From Acidimicrobiales bacterium (GTDB lineage Bacteria; Actinomycetota; Acidimicrobiia; Acidimicrobiales; MedAcidi-G1): a stretch of 64,000 nt of DNA. The notes under the pieces are model-generated. The model was not told the DNA's origin and made no database searches. It worked only from the letters and a program-made list of their open reading frames with translations. How positions within the stretch are numbered: position 1 is the first letter of the stretch; the number at the start of each line of letters is the position of its first letter. The DNA is taken from positions 1 to 64,000 of the forward strand of contig JAPKBH010000007.1 in the NCBI GenBank assembly GCA_028823445.1. Reading direction: 5' to 3'. Below are positions 32,856 through 42,043 of the stretch, in pieces. A program made the position numbers and the translations under genes.

Positions 32856-33818
32856 ATGTCTCCCTACGGCATCACCATCCCGTTACCCGGCCCGCTCCAC
32901 AGCCAGCAAGCGCTGTACCGAGAGTTAGTTGACCTTGGCTACACCGACGTGTGGTCCGCTGAATCGAACGGTGCTGACGGTTTGACCCCCCTCGCCTTGG
33001 CCGCCGCTTGGGCCCCCGAGTTGCGTCTGGGAACCGCTATTTTGCCGGCCTACACCCGAAGCCCCGCCCTGATGGCCCAAAGCGCAGCCACCCTGGCTGA
33101 TGCCGCCCCAGGCCGAGTGGCCTTCGGTATTGGGTCGTCGTCTAACGTGATTGTCGAAAACTGGAATAGCGTGCCCTTCGAAGCGCCCTACCAACGGGTA
33201 CGCGACACGGTGCGTTTTCTTAAAGCAGCGCTGACCGGCGAAAAAGTCACCGAAGAATACGACTCGTTTAATATCAAGGGTTTCCGTTTAGCGATAACCC
33301 CCGAACAACAACCCACTTTGCTGATAGCAGCCCTGCGTGAAGGCATGCTCCGTTTGGCTGGCCGTGAATCTGACGGAGCTATCGTCAACTGGCTTTCGCC
33401 GGGAGACGCAGCCAAAGTTTCGGCCATTGTGAACGAACAAGGACCCGACCGTGAAGTAGTGGCCCGCATATTTGTGTGCCCCAGCGAAGACCGAGAAGCA
33501 GTAATGGCCGGAGCGCGCTACCTCATCGCTGCCTACTTGAACGTTCCGGTTTATAAAGCCTTTCACCAATGGATGGGGCGAGGCGACGAAATGGGCAGCC
33601 ACTGGGAACGATGGGATGCCGGCGACCGTAAGGGGGCGTTAGCGGAAATCCCCGAGTCGGTCGTTGACGACCTCGTGGTGCACGGAACGCCAGATCAATG
33701 CCGAGCCCGCATCGCAGAATACATGGACAACGGAATAACCACCCCGGCATTAGCCATCGTGCCTTTTGGCGGCATCGACCCTCTTGAGGCCATGCGTTCT
33801 CTGGCTCCTCAAAAGTAA
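32856..33818 (+). CDS. LLM-class F420-dependent oxidoreductase
   Basis: A 320-residue luciferase-like protein. YTDVWSAESNGADGLTPLALAAAW, LRLGTAILPAYTRSPALMAQ and GRVAFGIGSSS follow the pattern of F420-dependent LLM enzymes in actinobacteria (TIGR family with the VWSxE and GIGSS elements). It reduces or oxidises an unknown substrate with F420H2/F420. ATG 32856 is preferred over a TTG seven codons upstream because the family starts close to it. It is distinct from the LLM gene at 13.1 kb in sequence and context. Confidence 0.85.
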   Translation: MSPYGITIPLPGPLHSQQALYRELVDLGYTDVWSAESNGADGLTPLALAAAWAPELRLGTAILPAYTRSPALMAQSAATLADAAPGRVAFGIGSSSNVIVENWNSVPFEAPYQRVRDTVRFLKAALTGEKVTEEYDSFNIKGFRLAITPEQQPTLLIAALREGMLRLAGRESDGAIVNWLSPGDAAKVSAIVNEQGPDREVVARIFVCPSEDREAVMAGARYLIAAYLNVPVYKAFHQWMGRGDEMGSHWERWDAGDRKGALAEIPESVVDDLVVHGTPDQCRARIAEYMDNGITTPALAIVPFGGIDPLEAMRSLAPQK

Positions 33819-33907
33819 AAAGACCTTTCTTGGATAACTGAGCGCGCGTTGCCCCTCTGGTGGTCTATGGTGAACTCAGAACAGGAACCCAACCAAGAGG
33901 AGTTGAC

Positions 33908-34099
33908 ATGACCGAAACATTAGATGCGGTAACCATCGACGAACTCAAAGCAGTCATTGATCGTGGCTTGGGTACCACCAAAAGTCGAGAGCTTATGGCT
34001 ACTTCCGAAGTGGCAGACCTTTTGCTTGATCTTCGACTTTTGCTCGCTACCACCGAAGCGGACATCGAAGCAGATATTGAAGCTTCACCGCTGAACTAA
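33908..34099 (+). CDS. Small acidic protein of unknown function
   Basis: A 63-residue protein with a strong GAGGAG ribosome site 7 bases before ATG 33908. It is mostly helical and acidic, with DELKAVIDRGLG and a Leu-rich amphipathic stretch (VADLLLDLRLLLATTEADIEAD). No cysteine, signal peptide or known domain is visible. I do not recognise it. It ends 20 bases before the convergent PAP2 gene. The good translation start makes it more likely real than its length suggests. Confidence 0.65.
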   Translation: MTETLDAVTIDELKAVIDRGLGTTKSRELMATSEVADLLLDLRLLLATTEADIEADIEASPLN

Positions 34100-34119
34100 A
34101 AACGAGACCTCGGCCTGAC

Positions 34120-34719
34120 TTAACGGCGAGGCATCAGAGTTTTGATGATCTTTCCAAGGGTCAAGCCGATGCCGGCGCCTACCAGCACGTCGCTGGCGTG
34201 GTGAATGCGCACATGAAGGCGAGAAACTGCCACCACGGCTGCTGCGCCAAACCATAAAGGTTTAGTTTTCGAACGTTCGCTCAACAAGGTGGCCGCCATA
34301 AAAGCCGCCGAAGCATGCCCCGAAGGAAAACTGCTGGTCAAAGGCTGACGCAAATTATGGGGGCGCTCTTCTTCATGCACCGGGCGTTCACGGTGAAACA
34401 TGGACTTAATGGCCCCGTTAACCAGCGCTGACTCAGCACCTAAGGCCAGGGCGAGTCGCACAGTACTCCGGTGGCCGTTGCGGCGGGTAAGCCCCTGCGA
34501 AAGACCGGCAATATGCCAAAGGAGACTAAAGTCGCCCAACTCGCTGGCCGTATAAAAAACCCGATCCAAGGTGGGGTTTCCTCTTAACGGCTCCCAAAGG
34601 CGATCTACCGCCTTATCTAAAGCATCACCAACCGGCCCCAAAGGGTGACCAACGGAGGATTCCACTGGTTCGAACTCGTCTGCCGGGTCAGCAGGAAACA
34701 TTTGGTGCACTTCAGCCAT
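34120..34719 (-). CDS. PAP2-family phosphatase
   Basis: A 199-residue type 2 phosphatidic acid phosphatase. The three catalytic blocks are K-x6-RP (KSMFHRERP), PSGH (SFPSGHASAAF) and SRxxxxxHxxxD (SRLHVRIHHASD), all intact. Hydrophobic segments around them place it in the membrane. It may dephosphorylate undecaprenyl pyrophosphate, phosphatidate or a prenyl phosphate. It follows a geranylgeranyl-reductase-like gene on the same strand with 40 bases between, so a prenyl-lipid role is possible. Confidence 0.9.
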   Translation of the reverse strand: MAEVHQMFPADPADEFEPVESSVGHPLGPVGDALDKAVDRLWEPLRGNPTLDRVFYTASELGDFSLLWHIAGLSQGLTRRNGHRSTVRLALALGAESALVNGAIKSMFHRERPVHEEERPHNLRQPLTSSFPSGHASAAFMAATLLSERSKTKPLWFGAAAVVAVSRLHVRIHHASDVLVGAGIGLTLGKIIKTLMPRR

Positions 34720-34759
34720 TTCATAAGCGTACGAGCCGAAAGCACCAAAGGCGAGTTTT

Positions 34760-35959
34760 CTAACTCCGGTAAGCCCCGGGAGCCGAAAAAGCCCCCGGCC
34801 GCCAGCGCCGAGGAGTAGCTAACAAAGCCCGCGGGTAGTCCTCAAACATCCAGCGGGCAAAATTTCTTCTCGTCCATGCGGTAGAGCCCACTAACCCCAA
34901 GAGGTTCCGGGTGGCCATCGGCGAGGTTATCAAGCGCTGCAAAGCGATCGACATCCGGTGATCTGCTGCCAGATGTTGACGTACCGTGTTTTGGTAAGCC
35001 AGAGCAATTTCGGAGCGTTCCTGATGCGCCACGATGCTTTCGGCGGCGAGTATGCCGGTGAGCAACGCTTGGCCGATGCCTTCTCCGGTGAGAGCATCGG
35101 TGGCTTTGGCTGCATCGCCGACAAAAAGTACTGGGCCATGCGAGAGCACGGCGGTAGTGATTCGGGCCGGAATAGGCCAAGCAGTTCGCCGGTCTTCTGG
35201 TATCGCTTGGTCCCCGAGGACCGAACGAATAGAAGGGCGATCCATGAGTTGTTCCCAAAGGCGACCCGAGTCTCCTACCGATACACGACCGCCGCGTAAA
35301 ATACCAAAACCAACGTTGGCTCGCTGGTTGGGCAAGGGAAAACTCCAGGCGTAGCCCGGCAGAAGGTCGGGTTCAAACCAAATATGCAAATCCCGCGCTG
35401 CCGGGCCGACCTGGCTTACATACTGGCGAAAACCATGCGAATCTCCACGATAATTTTTCTCACCCAAATCAAGCAAACGACGGGTGGCTGACCACATGCC
35501 GTCAGCGGCAATAACCGACGTTGCTGCAATGGGGTCAAGGCCATCAACGGTCAACACCGCACCGTTATTGTCAAGCGAAAGAGCAGTGAGTGAATGGCCC
35601 TCTTTAACCGTCGCTCCTGCCCTTTTAGCTAAATTAAGTAAGGCATGGTCGTATTCGGACCGAGGGACCGCTGCGGCAAACTGCCCACTATTTTGAGGAA
35701 GCGGACAATTAGCGGTGCGGTCGTCAGCCCAATGCAAAATAGCCCGATCTACAGTTTGCCAGTTGCTTAAGGTGGCGGGGTCAAGGCCGAGTTGTTCGCT
35801 GAGGCGCAGCGCTAAGGCAGTGAGGCCATCACCGCAGCATTTGTCTCGGGGTGAAATGGCCTTATCGATCAGCAAAACCGACCGACCGGCTTGAGCCAAG
35901 GTGATAGCGGCCGCCGACCCGGCGGGCCCACCACCCACAATTGCTACATCAACCTGCAT
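34760..35959 (-). CDS. FAD-dependent geranylgeranyl reductase-family oxidoreductase
   Basis: A 399-residue flavoprotein. The N-terminal Rossmann motif VGGGPAGSAAA (8-18) binds ADP; CCGDGLTALAL (about 41-51) and GPVLFVGDAAKATDALTGEGIG (about 270) are the family CxxG-like and FAD-ribityl motifs. It belongs to the GGR/menaquinone-reductase group that saturates prenyl chains or reduces polyenes. Length is standard. It sits between the VanW-protein gene and the PAP2 gene on the same strand. Confidence 0.88.
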   Translation of the reverse strand: MQVDVAIVGGGPAGSAAAITLAQAGRSVLLIDKAISPRDKCCGDGLTALALRLSEQLGLDPATLSNWQTVDRAILHWADDRTANCPLPQNSGQFAAAVPRSEYDHALLNLAKRAGATVKEGHSLTALSLDNNGAVLTVDGLDPIAATSVIAADGMWSATRRLLDLGEKNYRGDSHGFRQYVSQVGPAARDLHIWFEPDLLPGYAWSFPLPNQRANVGFGILRGGRVSVGDSGRLWEQLMDRPSIRSVLGDQAIPEDRRTAWPIPARITTAVLSHGPVLFVGDAAKATDALTGEGIGQALLTGILAAESIVAHQERSEIALAYQNTVRQHLAADHRMSIALQRLITSPMATRNLLGLVGSTAWTRRNFARWMFEDYPRALLATPRRWRPGAFSAPGAYRS

Positions 35960-35986
35960 GGCGAGGAGGGTAATCCTTTTGAGCGA

Positions 35987-37399
35987 CTACTCCGCCGGCA
36001 ATTCAGTAGTAGGGGTGGCCGGGGGTTCGGTTGTCGTCGTGGTGGTAGTCGTCGTCGTGGTGGTAGTCGTCGTGGTGGTTGTGGTGGTGGAGAGGTCGTA
36101 GTTTGGGCAACGGGGGTCAAGTTCTACCGGGGCCTCCGGGTCAAATAAGCAAGCCTCTGGGTCAGAGAGTGTCCCATCGCAGTTCAACCCTTCCGGCCGG
36201 TACTTGGCCGTGACATGATCAATGGTGATCGCACCAGTTTCTTGCCAAGTGCGGGAGCGTTCGGTTGTCACCTTGGTGCATTCCACACCAACCGAGGTTG
36301 ACCACTGAGCAGTTTGTTGGCCAGTTACCCAAGGCTGAGAATACAACTGAACGGTTACTGAATCAGGGGTAACTGATGTCCAGATAATTACCGGGTAGGG
36401 GGTGATGTTTTTAAACTTTAGGTCTGGCCAACCCCACGAAATGGTGGCCTCACGTCCGTAGGGGTAGCGGCGAAAATAAATGGAGTGACTTTGGTAGGAC
36501 TCAAATTCTAGACCAGCAAAAAAGGCCGCATTAAACATGGTGGTGGCGAATTGAGAAATGCCGCCGCCTACTGCTTGAACCATCACGCCGTAAACGATGG
36601 AACCGTCTGCAACAAAACCATTTTCAATTGTCCGCCGGCCAACATGGTCGTTTAGCGAGAAAGAGTCACCGGGCTCAACCACGGTGTAGCGGGTGAGTTC
36701 TGCAATGCGATGAATGTTGGTGACTCGTGGGCGACCCGCCGGGTAGTAAGTGGTGAACTCGCCAATGAGGTGGGTAGAGCCAGTTTGGGCAACCCATTCT
36801 GGGCTGTAGTGACGGTCTTCTTGACGTAAATCCACCGTCCCGTAACTGAGGCCATCAAAAAGGTGACCGGCCACTTGGCCTGCCATATCCGGGTGGCAAC
36901 AGACCTGGTCAGGCTTGCTAAGCGATGTCTCAAGAGAACCATCTTCTGTCGCGGAAAGCCAAACGTCGTTACCGGTGACGAAAACATCCGCAAAAGATTG
37001 TTCAAGAAAAGCAGAAACAAGAGAAACATCAACTTGTAAAACGAGGCCATCAAGGCTCAGCCAAGAACGCACTTCTTCCGCCGAAACCATCTGGGCACCG
37101 GCCTCGCTAAGCACTAAAAAACCGTTGGCGGCCAAGGCTTCAAGACCTTCTTGGGCCTTTTGTATTTCAAGGGCAGAGAGGGTGGTGGTCGGCGCAACGG
37201 TGGTGGTGGTAGTGGTGGTTGAGGTAGAGGTCGTGGTGGTCGTAGCGGGAACAGAAAGAATCTCTGGTGCCGGTTCGTTACGTAAAAGAAAAAGACCACC
37301 GGCCAGAGCCATGACTAAAGCCGTGGCACCGACAAAAAAGCCGGTACGCCGCCCGAAGCCTGGCGAAGAGGCCCAGCGTTGGCCCTGACGTCTAATCAC
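35987..37399 (-). CDS. VanW-family surface protein with a 20-residue threonine run
   Basis: A 470-residue membrane-anchored protein. One transmembrane segment (about 20-39) is followed by a Thr/Ser linker (about 50-72), an N-terminal domain of the PG_binding_4 kind (about 75-200), and the VanW domain (about 225-360) with FTTYYP, VVEPGDSFSLNDHVG and GGGISQFATTMFNAAFFAGLE. VanW lies near peptidoglycan and glycopeptide-resistance genes in some bacteria; the biochemical role is unsettled. The C-terminal tail is a run of 20 threonines followed by a short Pro/Glu-rich end, probably a glycosylated or wall-spanning stalk. Confidence 0.9.
   Translation of the reverse strand: MIRRQGQRWASSPGFGRRTGFFVGATALVMALAGGLFLLRNEPAPEILSVPATTTTTSTSTTTTTTTVAPTTTLSALEIQKAQEGLEALAANGFLVLSEAGAQMVSAEEVRSWLSLDGLVLQVDVSLVSAFLEQSFADVFVTGNDVWLSATEDGSLETSLSKPDQVCCHPDMAGQVAGHLFDGLSYGTVDLRQEDRHYSPEWVAQTGSTHLIGEFTTYYPAGRPRVTNIHRIAELTRYTVVEPGDSFSLNDHVGRRTIENGFVADGSIVYGVMVQAVGGGISQFATTMFNAAFFAGLEFESYQSHSIYFRRYPYGREATISWGWPDLKFKNITPYPVIIWTSVTPDSVTVQLYSQPWVTGQQTAQWSTSVGVECTKVTTERSRTWQETGAITIDHVTAKYRPEGLNCDGTLSDPEACLFDPEAPVELDPRCPNYDLSTTTTTTTTTTTTTTTTTTTTEPPATPTTELPAE
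36029..36088 (-). repeat. 60-bp threonine-codon repeat in the VanW gene
   Basis: Twenty consecutive threonine codons, using ACC, ACG, ACT and ACA in a pattern that repeats a 15-18 base unit (GGTGGTAGTCGTCGT on the plus strand) twice. Mixed codon use argues that the run has been kept as protein while the DNA diverged. The region is prone to slippage, so length may vary between strains. Confidence 0.9.
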
Positions 37400-37436
37400 C
37401 TAACCGACCGTAGTGGCTAGACAGGGAAGCGAGTGG

Positions 37437-38096
37437 TCAGAACAGTTTGAGCACGTCAGATTCCATGCCCCGCAACTCGTCGTAATCCACCACTACCCAG
37501 TCGATGCCGCGATCTTCGGCCAACACTTTGGCTTGAGGCTTAATCTCTTGAGCCACATAAATACCGCGAACCGGGGCCAAGGTAGGGTCACGATTCAAAA
37601 AATCAAGATACCGAGTGAGTTGTTCAACCCCATCGATTTCTCCTCGCCGCTTCACCTCAATAGCAACAGCGTTTCCTTCAGCGTCGCGGCACAACAAATC
37701 CACCGGGCCTATTTCTGTAGGAAACTCGCGACGCACCAAGCGCAAACCTTCGGCCATGGTGGTGGGGTCAGCGGCCAACAACTCTTGCAAATGGGCCTCC
37801 ACGCCATCTTTTTGCAAGCCAGGGTCAACACCAAGATCATGCTTGGTGTCGCTCAAAATCTCATGCAAAGTAATGATGAGCGTTTCAGCCTTCGGGTTGG
37901 TAACCCGCCAAAAACCATCCTCTTCGGTAAGACGATTCGGGGCATTCATCCAATTCAACGGCTTAAAAGCCCCACCGTCAGCATGAATAGCCACACACCC
38001 ATCGGCTTTGACCATGATCAGACGCACCGCCTCGGGAAGGTGAGCGTTGAGACGGCCTTGGTAATCAACGGTGCAACGAGCAATAACAAGACGCAC
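37437..38096 (-). CDS. nucS: NucS (EndoMS) mismatch-specific endonuclease
   Basis: A 219-residue NucS. It cuts both strands at mismatches in the non-canonical mismatch repair used by actinobacteria and some archaea instead of MutS/MutL. The N-terminal domain starts [16 protein letters not shown]. The nuclease motif is in GPVDLLCRD...AIEVKRRG (Asp, then E-x-K), and the C terminus SDVLKLF is a beta-clamp-binding tail. GTG 38096 is chosen over an upstream ATG because it has GGAG 5 bases before it and matches the family N terminus exactly. It follows cysQ with 2 bases between. Confidence 0.93.
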   Translation of the reverse strand: MRLVIARCTVDYQGRLNAHLPEAVRLIMVKADGCVAIHADGGAFKPLNWMNAPNRLTEEDGFWRVTNPKAETLIITLHEILSDTKHDLGVDPGLQKDGVEAHLQELLAADPTTMAEGLRLVRREFPTEIGPVDLLCRDAEGNAVAIEVKRRGEIDGVEQLTRYLDFLNRDPTLAPVRGIYVAQEIKPQAKVLAEDRGIDWVVVDYDELRGMESDVLKLF

Positions 38097-38098
38097 AG

Positions 38099-38869
38099 TT
38101 ACTCCTGGTGCTCGGCCAAAACCGCTAAAGCAGTTGGTGCCAGTTCGGTACGGCAAATAAGCAGGTCAGGAAGCCACGGGTCGGGGTGGTTATAAGTCAA
38201 CGGCGAACCATCAAGGCGAGAAACATGCAACCCAGCGGCCAAAGCCACGGCGGCCGGAGCACAGTTATCCCATTCGTATTGGCCACCGGCATGCACATAC
38301 AAGTCAACTTCGCCGCGTACCACAGCCATGGCTTTAGCCCCCGCCGAGCCCATCTCAACGAGCTCACCGTTTAAAGCTTCGGCTACGGCGAGCGCCACGG
38401 CGGGCGGGCGAGATCTACTTACTACCACCCGAGGGGCCGCCGGCACCGGGCCGAAAGGTTCAAGGGGCAGCGGTGTAGCGGTAGACAAGGTAAGACCCAA
38501 AGCCGGCAAGGCCACAGCGCCTACAACCGGTTGGCCATTAACGGCGAGAGCCACGTGAACGGCCCAGTCGGTACGCAACGCTTCGCTGTACTCACGGGTC
38601 CCATCCACCGGGTCAATGATCCACACTCGCTCGCAATCCTCTCGCTGCGGGTGCACCGAATGAGCGGAACCCTCTTCAGAAAGCACCCCATCGGAGGGGC
38701 GATTTTGCGCTAAAGCCTCCATCAAAAAATCGTGCGAGCGTTGGTCCCCCTGGTCTTTAATAACCTGGGTTTCTTGGCCCGCCAACTCTTGGCGCACCTC
38801 AATAAGAAGATCCCCAGCACTGGCCGCTAGCTCTGCAGCAAAAATATGGTCATCAGTAAAATCCATCAT
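38099..38869 (-). CDS. cysQ: CysQ-like 3'(2'),5'-bisphosphate nucleotidase
   Basis: A 256-residue inositol-monophosphatase-fold enzyme. Metal ligands are in EEGSAH (Glu near residue 67) and [12 protein letters not shown] (the DPxDGT motif), with [14 protein letters not shown] near the C terminus. CysQ converts PAP (3'-phosphoadenosine 5'-phosphate) to AMP, removing an inhibitor formed when PAPS is used. Divergent from cysD-cysN-cysC, which make APS and PAPS, so the two arms form one sulfate-activation locus. An inositol monophosphatase activity is an alternative. Confidence 0.88.
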   Translation of the reverse strand: MMDFTDDHIFAAELAASAGDLLIEVRQELAGQETQVIKDQGDQRSHDFLMEALAQNRPSDGVLSEEGSAHSVHPQREDCERVWIIDPVDGTREYSEALRTDWAVHVALAVNGQPVVGAVALPALGLTLSTATPLPLEPFGPVPAAPRVVVSRSRPPAVALAVAEALNGELVEMGSAGAKAMAVVRGEVDLYVHAGGQYEWDNCAPAAVALAAGLHVSRLDGSPLTYNHPDPWLPDLLICRTELAPTALAVLAEHQE

Positions 38870-38938
38870 GGGTGATCATGGCAGATAAAACGGCCTAACC
38901 TGTGGAGGAGCGCTGGCAATTTAGAGAAAACTAACTTT

Positions 38939-39853
38939 ATGACTATCACCACATACGAACTCAGCCATCTTGATCAACTTGAGGCAGAGTCAGTTCACAT
39001 CTTTCGAGAAGTAGCAGCAGAGTTTGAACGACCCTGCTTGCTTTTTTCCGGTGGAAAAGATTCCATCGTCATGTTGCACCTGGCACAAAAAGCCTTTTGG
39101 CCCGCCCGCTTGCCTTTTCCATTAATGCACGTAGATACCGGACACAACTTCCCCGAGGTTTTGGAGTACCGCGACCGCCGGATAGAAGAAACCGGTGCCC
39201 GCCTCGTGGTGGCCTCGGTACAACAAGCCATAGACGATGGTCGGGTCGCCGAAGAAACCGGCCCCCGAGCCAGCCGCAACCGTTTACAAACCACCACCTT
39301 GCTTGACGCCATTGAGGAACATCGTTTTGATGCGTTGTTCGGTGGTGCCCGCCGCGACGAAGAAAAAGCCCGAGCTAAAGAAAGGGTGTACTCGTTTCGC
39401 GACGACTTCGGCCAATGGGACCCAAAAAATCAGCGGCCAGAACTTTGGAACCTTTATAACGGTCGCTTAAACCAAGGCGAACACATTCGAGTGTTCCCTA
39501 TATCTAACTGGACAGAACTTGATATTTGGCAGTACATCCAGCGAGAAAACATCGAGATACCCAGTGTGTATTTTGCTCACCAACGCCCAGTGTTTTCTCG
39601 CGACAATATGTGGCTGTCTGAGTCGCCCTATGTGACTCGCAGCGACCAAGAAGAAGTAGCGACCCGCATGGTGCGCTACCGCACCGTCGGCGACATGAGT
39701 TGCACCGGAGCAGTGGAATCCGAAGCACAAACCATAGAAGAGATCATTGAAGAAGTTTCCGCAACTCGCATAACCGAACGGGGAGCCACCCGAGCCGACG
39801 ACCGAGTTTCTGAAGCGGCCATGGAAGACCGCAAAAAGGAGGGTTACTTCTAA
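38939..39853 (+). CDS. cysD: Sulfate adenylyltransferase subunit 2 (CysD)
   Basis: A 304-residue PAPS-reductase-like fold protein that adenylates sulfate to APS with GTP hydrolysis by CysN. LLFSGGKDSIVMLHLA is the PP-loop (residues about 36-51); the C-terminal RERGATRADDR and KKEGYF tail is typical of CysD. Length is standard. TAATG overlap with cysN implies coupling of the heterodimer subunits. The start is 69 bases from the divergent cysQ start, so a shared control region lies at 38870-38938. Confidence 0.96.
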   Translation: MTITTYELSHLDQLEAESVHIFREVAAEFERPCLLFSGGKDSIVMLHLAQKAFWPARLPFPLMHVDTGHNFPEVLEYRDRRIEETGARLVVASVQQAIDDGRVAEETGPRASRNRLQTTTLLDAIEEHRFDALFGGARRDEEKARAKERVYSFRDDFGQWDPKNQRPELWNLYNGRLNQGEHIRVFPISNWTELDIWQYIQRENIEIPSVYFAHQRPVFSRDNMWLSESPYVTRSDQEEVATRMVRYRTVGDMSCTGAVESEAQTIEEIIEEVSATRITERGATRADDRVSEAAMEDRKKEGYF

Positions 39854-41109
39854 TGGAATTTCTCCGTTTTGCCACCGCAGGCAGCGTCGATGACGGCAAG
39901 TCCACTTTGATTGGACGCTTGTTGTACGACACAAAATCTATTTTCCAAGACCAAATGGAAGCCATCGAAGCCACCTCAAAACAGATGGGCAACGAACAAG
40001 TCAATTTGGCTTTATTGACCGACGGTTTGCGTGCCGAACGTGAGCAAGGCATCACTATCGACGTGGCCTACCGTTATTTCGCCACCCCGAAACGCAAGTT
40101 CATAATTGCCGACACCCCTGGCCATACTCAGTACACCCGCAACATGATCACCGGGGCCTCCACCGCCGACCTGGCTTTGGTGCTCATTGATGCCCGCCAT
40201 GGGGTAGTAGAACAATCCCGACGCCACGCTTTTTTAGCGTCGCTGCTGCGTATTCCTCACTTGGTGGTCTGTATAAACAAAATGGATTTGGTGGACTACG
40301 ACGAAAAAGCCTTCGAAACGGTAAAAGAAGAGTTCCGCAACTTCGCTATGAAACTTGACGTCACCGACCTGACCTTCATCCCCATGTCGGCCCTACACGG
40401 CGACAACGTGGTGGACCGGTCAGAAAACATGCCCTGGTACCAAGGGTCGCCACTATTGCACCACCTTGAACAAGTGCATATTTCTAGCGACCGCAACCAC
40501 GTTGATGCTCGATTCCCTGTGCAATACGTGATTCGCCCTCAAACCAACGAACACCACGATTACCGGGGTTATGCCGGCACGGTGGCTGGGGGCGTATTCA
40601 AACCCGGGGACGAAGTCGTGGTGCTACCCAGCGGTTTTACTTCCACGGTGGCTTCCATTGACACCTTCAACGGCCCAGTCGATGAAGCATTCGGGCCCAT
40701 GTCGGTAACCCTCCGCTTAACCGACAACATTGATATTTCGCGCGGCGACATGATTTGTCGACCCAACAACCAACCCCATGCTGGGCAAGACTTGCAAGCC
40801 ATGGTGTGTTGGATGTCCGATACCAAACCTTTGACCCCCCGTATGAAGTTGGCCATAAAACACACCACCCGTACCGCTCGGGTCATGGTCACCGACTTGC
40901 AATACCAATTAGATGTAAACACTCTGCACCGGCAGATGGCTCCAGGATCGTTAGGCCTCAATGAAATAGGCCGCGTAACTCTCCGCAGCACACAACCGCT
41001 GTTCTTTGACGAATACCGACGCAACCGCAACACCGGTTCTTTCGTGTTGATTGACGAAGCCAGCAACGACACAGTGGCCGCCGGCATGATCGTCGGCAGC
41101 GGAGTTTAA
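39853..41109 (+). CDS. cysN: Sulfate adenylyltransferase subunit 1 (CysN), GTPase
   Basis: A 418-residue EF-Tu-like GTPase. G motifs are [10 protein letters not shown] (residues about 10-19), [12 protein letters not shown] (G3) and NKMD (G4). Domains 2 and 3 follow. It lacks the fused CysC kinase domain found in many actinobacterial CysNC proteins; the kinase is a separate gene one base further on. GTP hydrolysis here drives APS formation by CysD. Confidence 0.96.
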   Translation: MEFLRFATAGSVDDGKSTLIGRLLYDTKSIFQDQMEAIEATSKQMGNEQVNLALLTDGLRAEREQGITIDVAYRYFATPKRKFIIADTPGHTQYTRNMITGASTADLALVLIDARHGVVEQSRRHAFLASLLRIPHLVVCINKMDLVDYDEKAFETVKEEFRNFAMKLDVTDLTFIPMSALHGDNVVDRSENMPWYQGSPLLHHLEQVHISSDRNHVDARFPVQYVIRPQTNEHHDYRGYAGTVAGGVFKPGDEVVVLPSGFTSTVASIDTFNGPVDEAFGPMSVTLRLTDNIDISRGDMICRPNNQPHAGQDLQAMVCWMSDTKPLTPRMKLAIKHTTRTARVMVTDLQYQLDVNTLHRQMAPGSLGLNEIGRVTLRSTQPLFFDEYRRNRNTGSFVLIDEASNDTVAAGMIVGSGV

Positions 41110-41110
41110 G

Positions 41111-41707
41111 GTGAACCAACACAGTCCTGGCGTGGTTTGGCACGCAGGTAGCTTTGGCCGAGAAGAACGCCAAAACGCCTTAGGGATCGCCGGTGCCACC
41201 GTGTGGTTTACCGGCCTCTCTGGATCAGGAAAATCTACGGTAGCGGTGGCCTGCGAACGATTATTGATAGCGGCCGGACGGCCCGCCTACCTGCTCGATG
41301 GCGACAACCTGCGCCACGGACTAAACGGCGATCTTGGATTTTCCGACCAAGACCGTACCGAGAACGTGCGGCGAGTTGCTGAAGTAGCCCGGCTCATGGG
41401 CGACGCTGGCTTGGTCTCACTGGTGCCGGTAATTAGCCCATTTCGCTCCGGTCGCCAAAAGGCACGTGAGCTCCACCAAGCAGCCGGAGTGCCGTTTTTT
41501 GAAGTATTCGTTGACACCCCGCTCGAAGTATGCGAACAACGGGACCCCAAAGGTCTTTACGCCAAAGTACGGGCCGGCGAACTCACCGGATTTACTGGTA
41601 TCGACGCCCCCTACGAGGCCCCAGAAAACCCTGACCTGGTGTTAACCCCGGCTGATGGCGCCCCAGTGGCCGCCGCTACGCAAGTGTTGGCGCTAATCGC
41701 CGGCTGA
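41111..41707 (+). CDS. cysC: Adenylylsulfate kinase (CysC)
   Basis: A 198-residue APS kinase. Walker [10 protein letters not shown] (35-43), [17 protein letters not shown] and the [15 protein letters not shown] substrate loop are intact. It phosphorylates APS to PAPS. Translation starts at GTG 41111, one base after the cysN stop. No PAPS or APS reductase or sulfotransferase is seen in the window, so whether PAPS serves assimilation or sulfation is open. Its end overlaps the convergent membrane-protein gene by 15 bases. Confidence 0.95.
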   Translation: MNQHSPGVVWHAGSFGREERQNALGIAGATVWFTGLSGSGKSTVAVACERLLIAAGRPAYLLDGDNLRHGLNGDLGFSDQDRTENVRRVAEVARLMGDAGLVSLVPVISPFRSGRQKARELHQAAGVPFFEVFVDTPLEVCEQRDPKGLYAKVRAGELTGFTGIDAPYEAPENPDLVLTPADGAPVAAATQVLALIAG

Positions 41708-42043
41708 CTGGCGACCTAAATCCACAGCATCACGCACTAAATTTCGTACCGGCGTTTCTTCGACTCCCGCCGCCACCAAACGTTCAACTTGCGCTTCCAC
41801 CTCGACGGCCAATGCCTCATTCAAAGACGCCGCCGACTCTATGGCCGGCACCAAAGCGCCGACTAAAAGTAGAGCCAACGCACCGGTAGCACCCAGCAGG
41901 CCAAACGAGATGGCTGCCGAAATGTCATCAGCAATTGAGGTAACGATCATGCCAGCAATGCCGGCCACACAAAGTAAGAGTGCAACACCTCGAATGACCT
42001 GAGGGGCCAAAATGAGGGTACGAGCATCAACGGCGGCCATCAT
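41693..42043 (-). CDS. Small membrane protein of unknown function
   Basis: A 116-residue protein with two adjacent hydrophobic segments (about 16-34 and 42-65) and a helical, acidic C-terminal tail ([23 protein letters not shown]). No family recognised. ATG 42043 overlaps the stop of the ABC-F gene (ATGA), so it is translated from the ABC-F message. A longer frame upstream lies entirely inside the ABC-F gene and was not used. It may be a non-conserved partner of the ribosome-associated ATPase; there is no direct evidence. Confidence 0.65.
   Translation of the reverse strand: MMAAVDARTLILAPQVIRGVALLLCVAGIAGMIVTSIADDISAAISFGLLGATGALALLLVGALVPAIESAASLNEALAVEVEAQVERLVAAGVEETPVRNLVRDAVDLGRQSAGD

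Noticed and set aside
36029-36088. Short-period repeat considered as CRISPR or microsatellite array
   Set aside because: It is a run of 20 threonine codons inside the VanW reading frame; there are no spacers and no cas genes.
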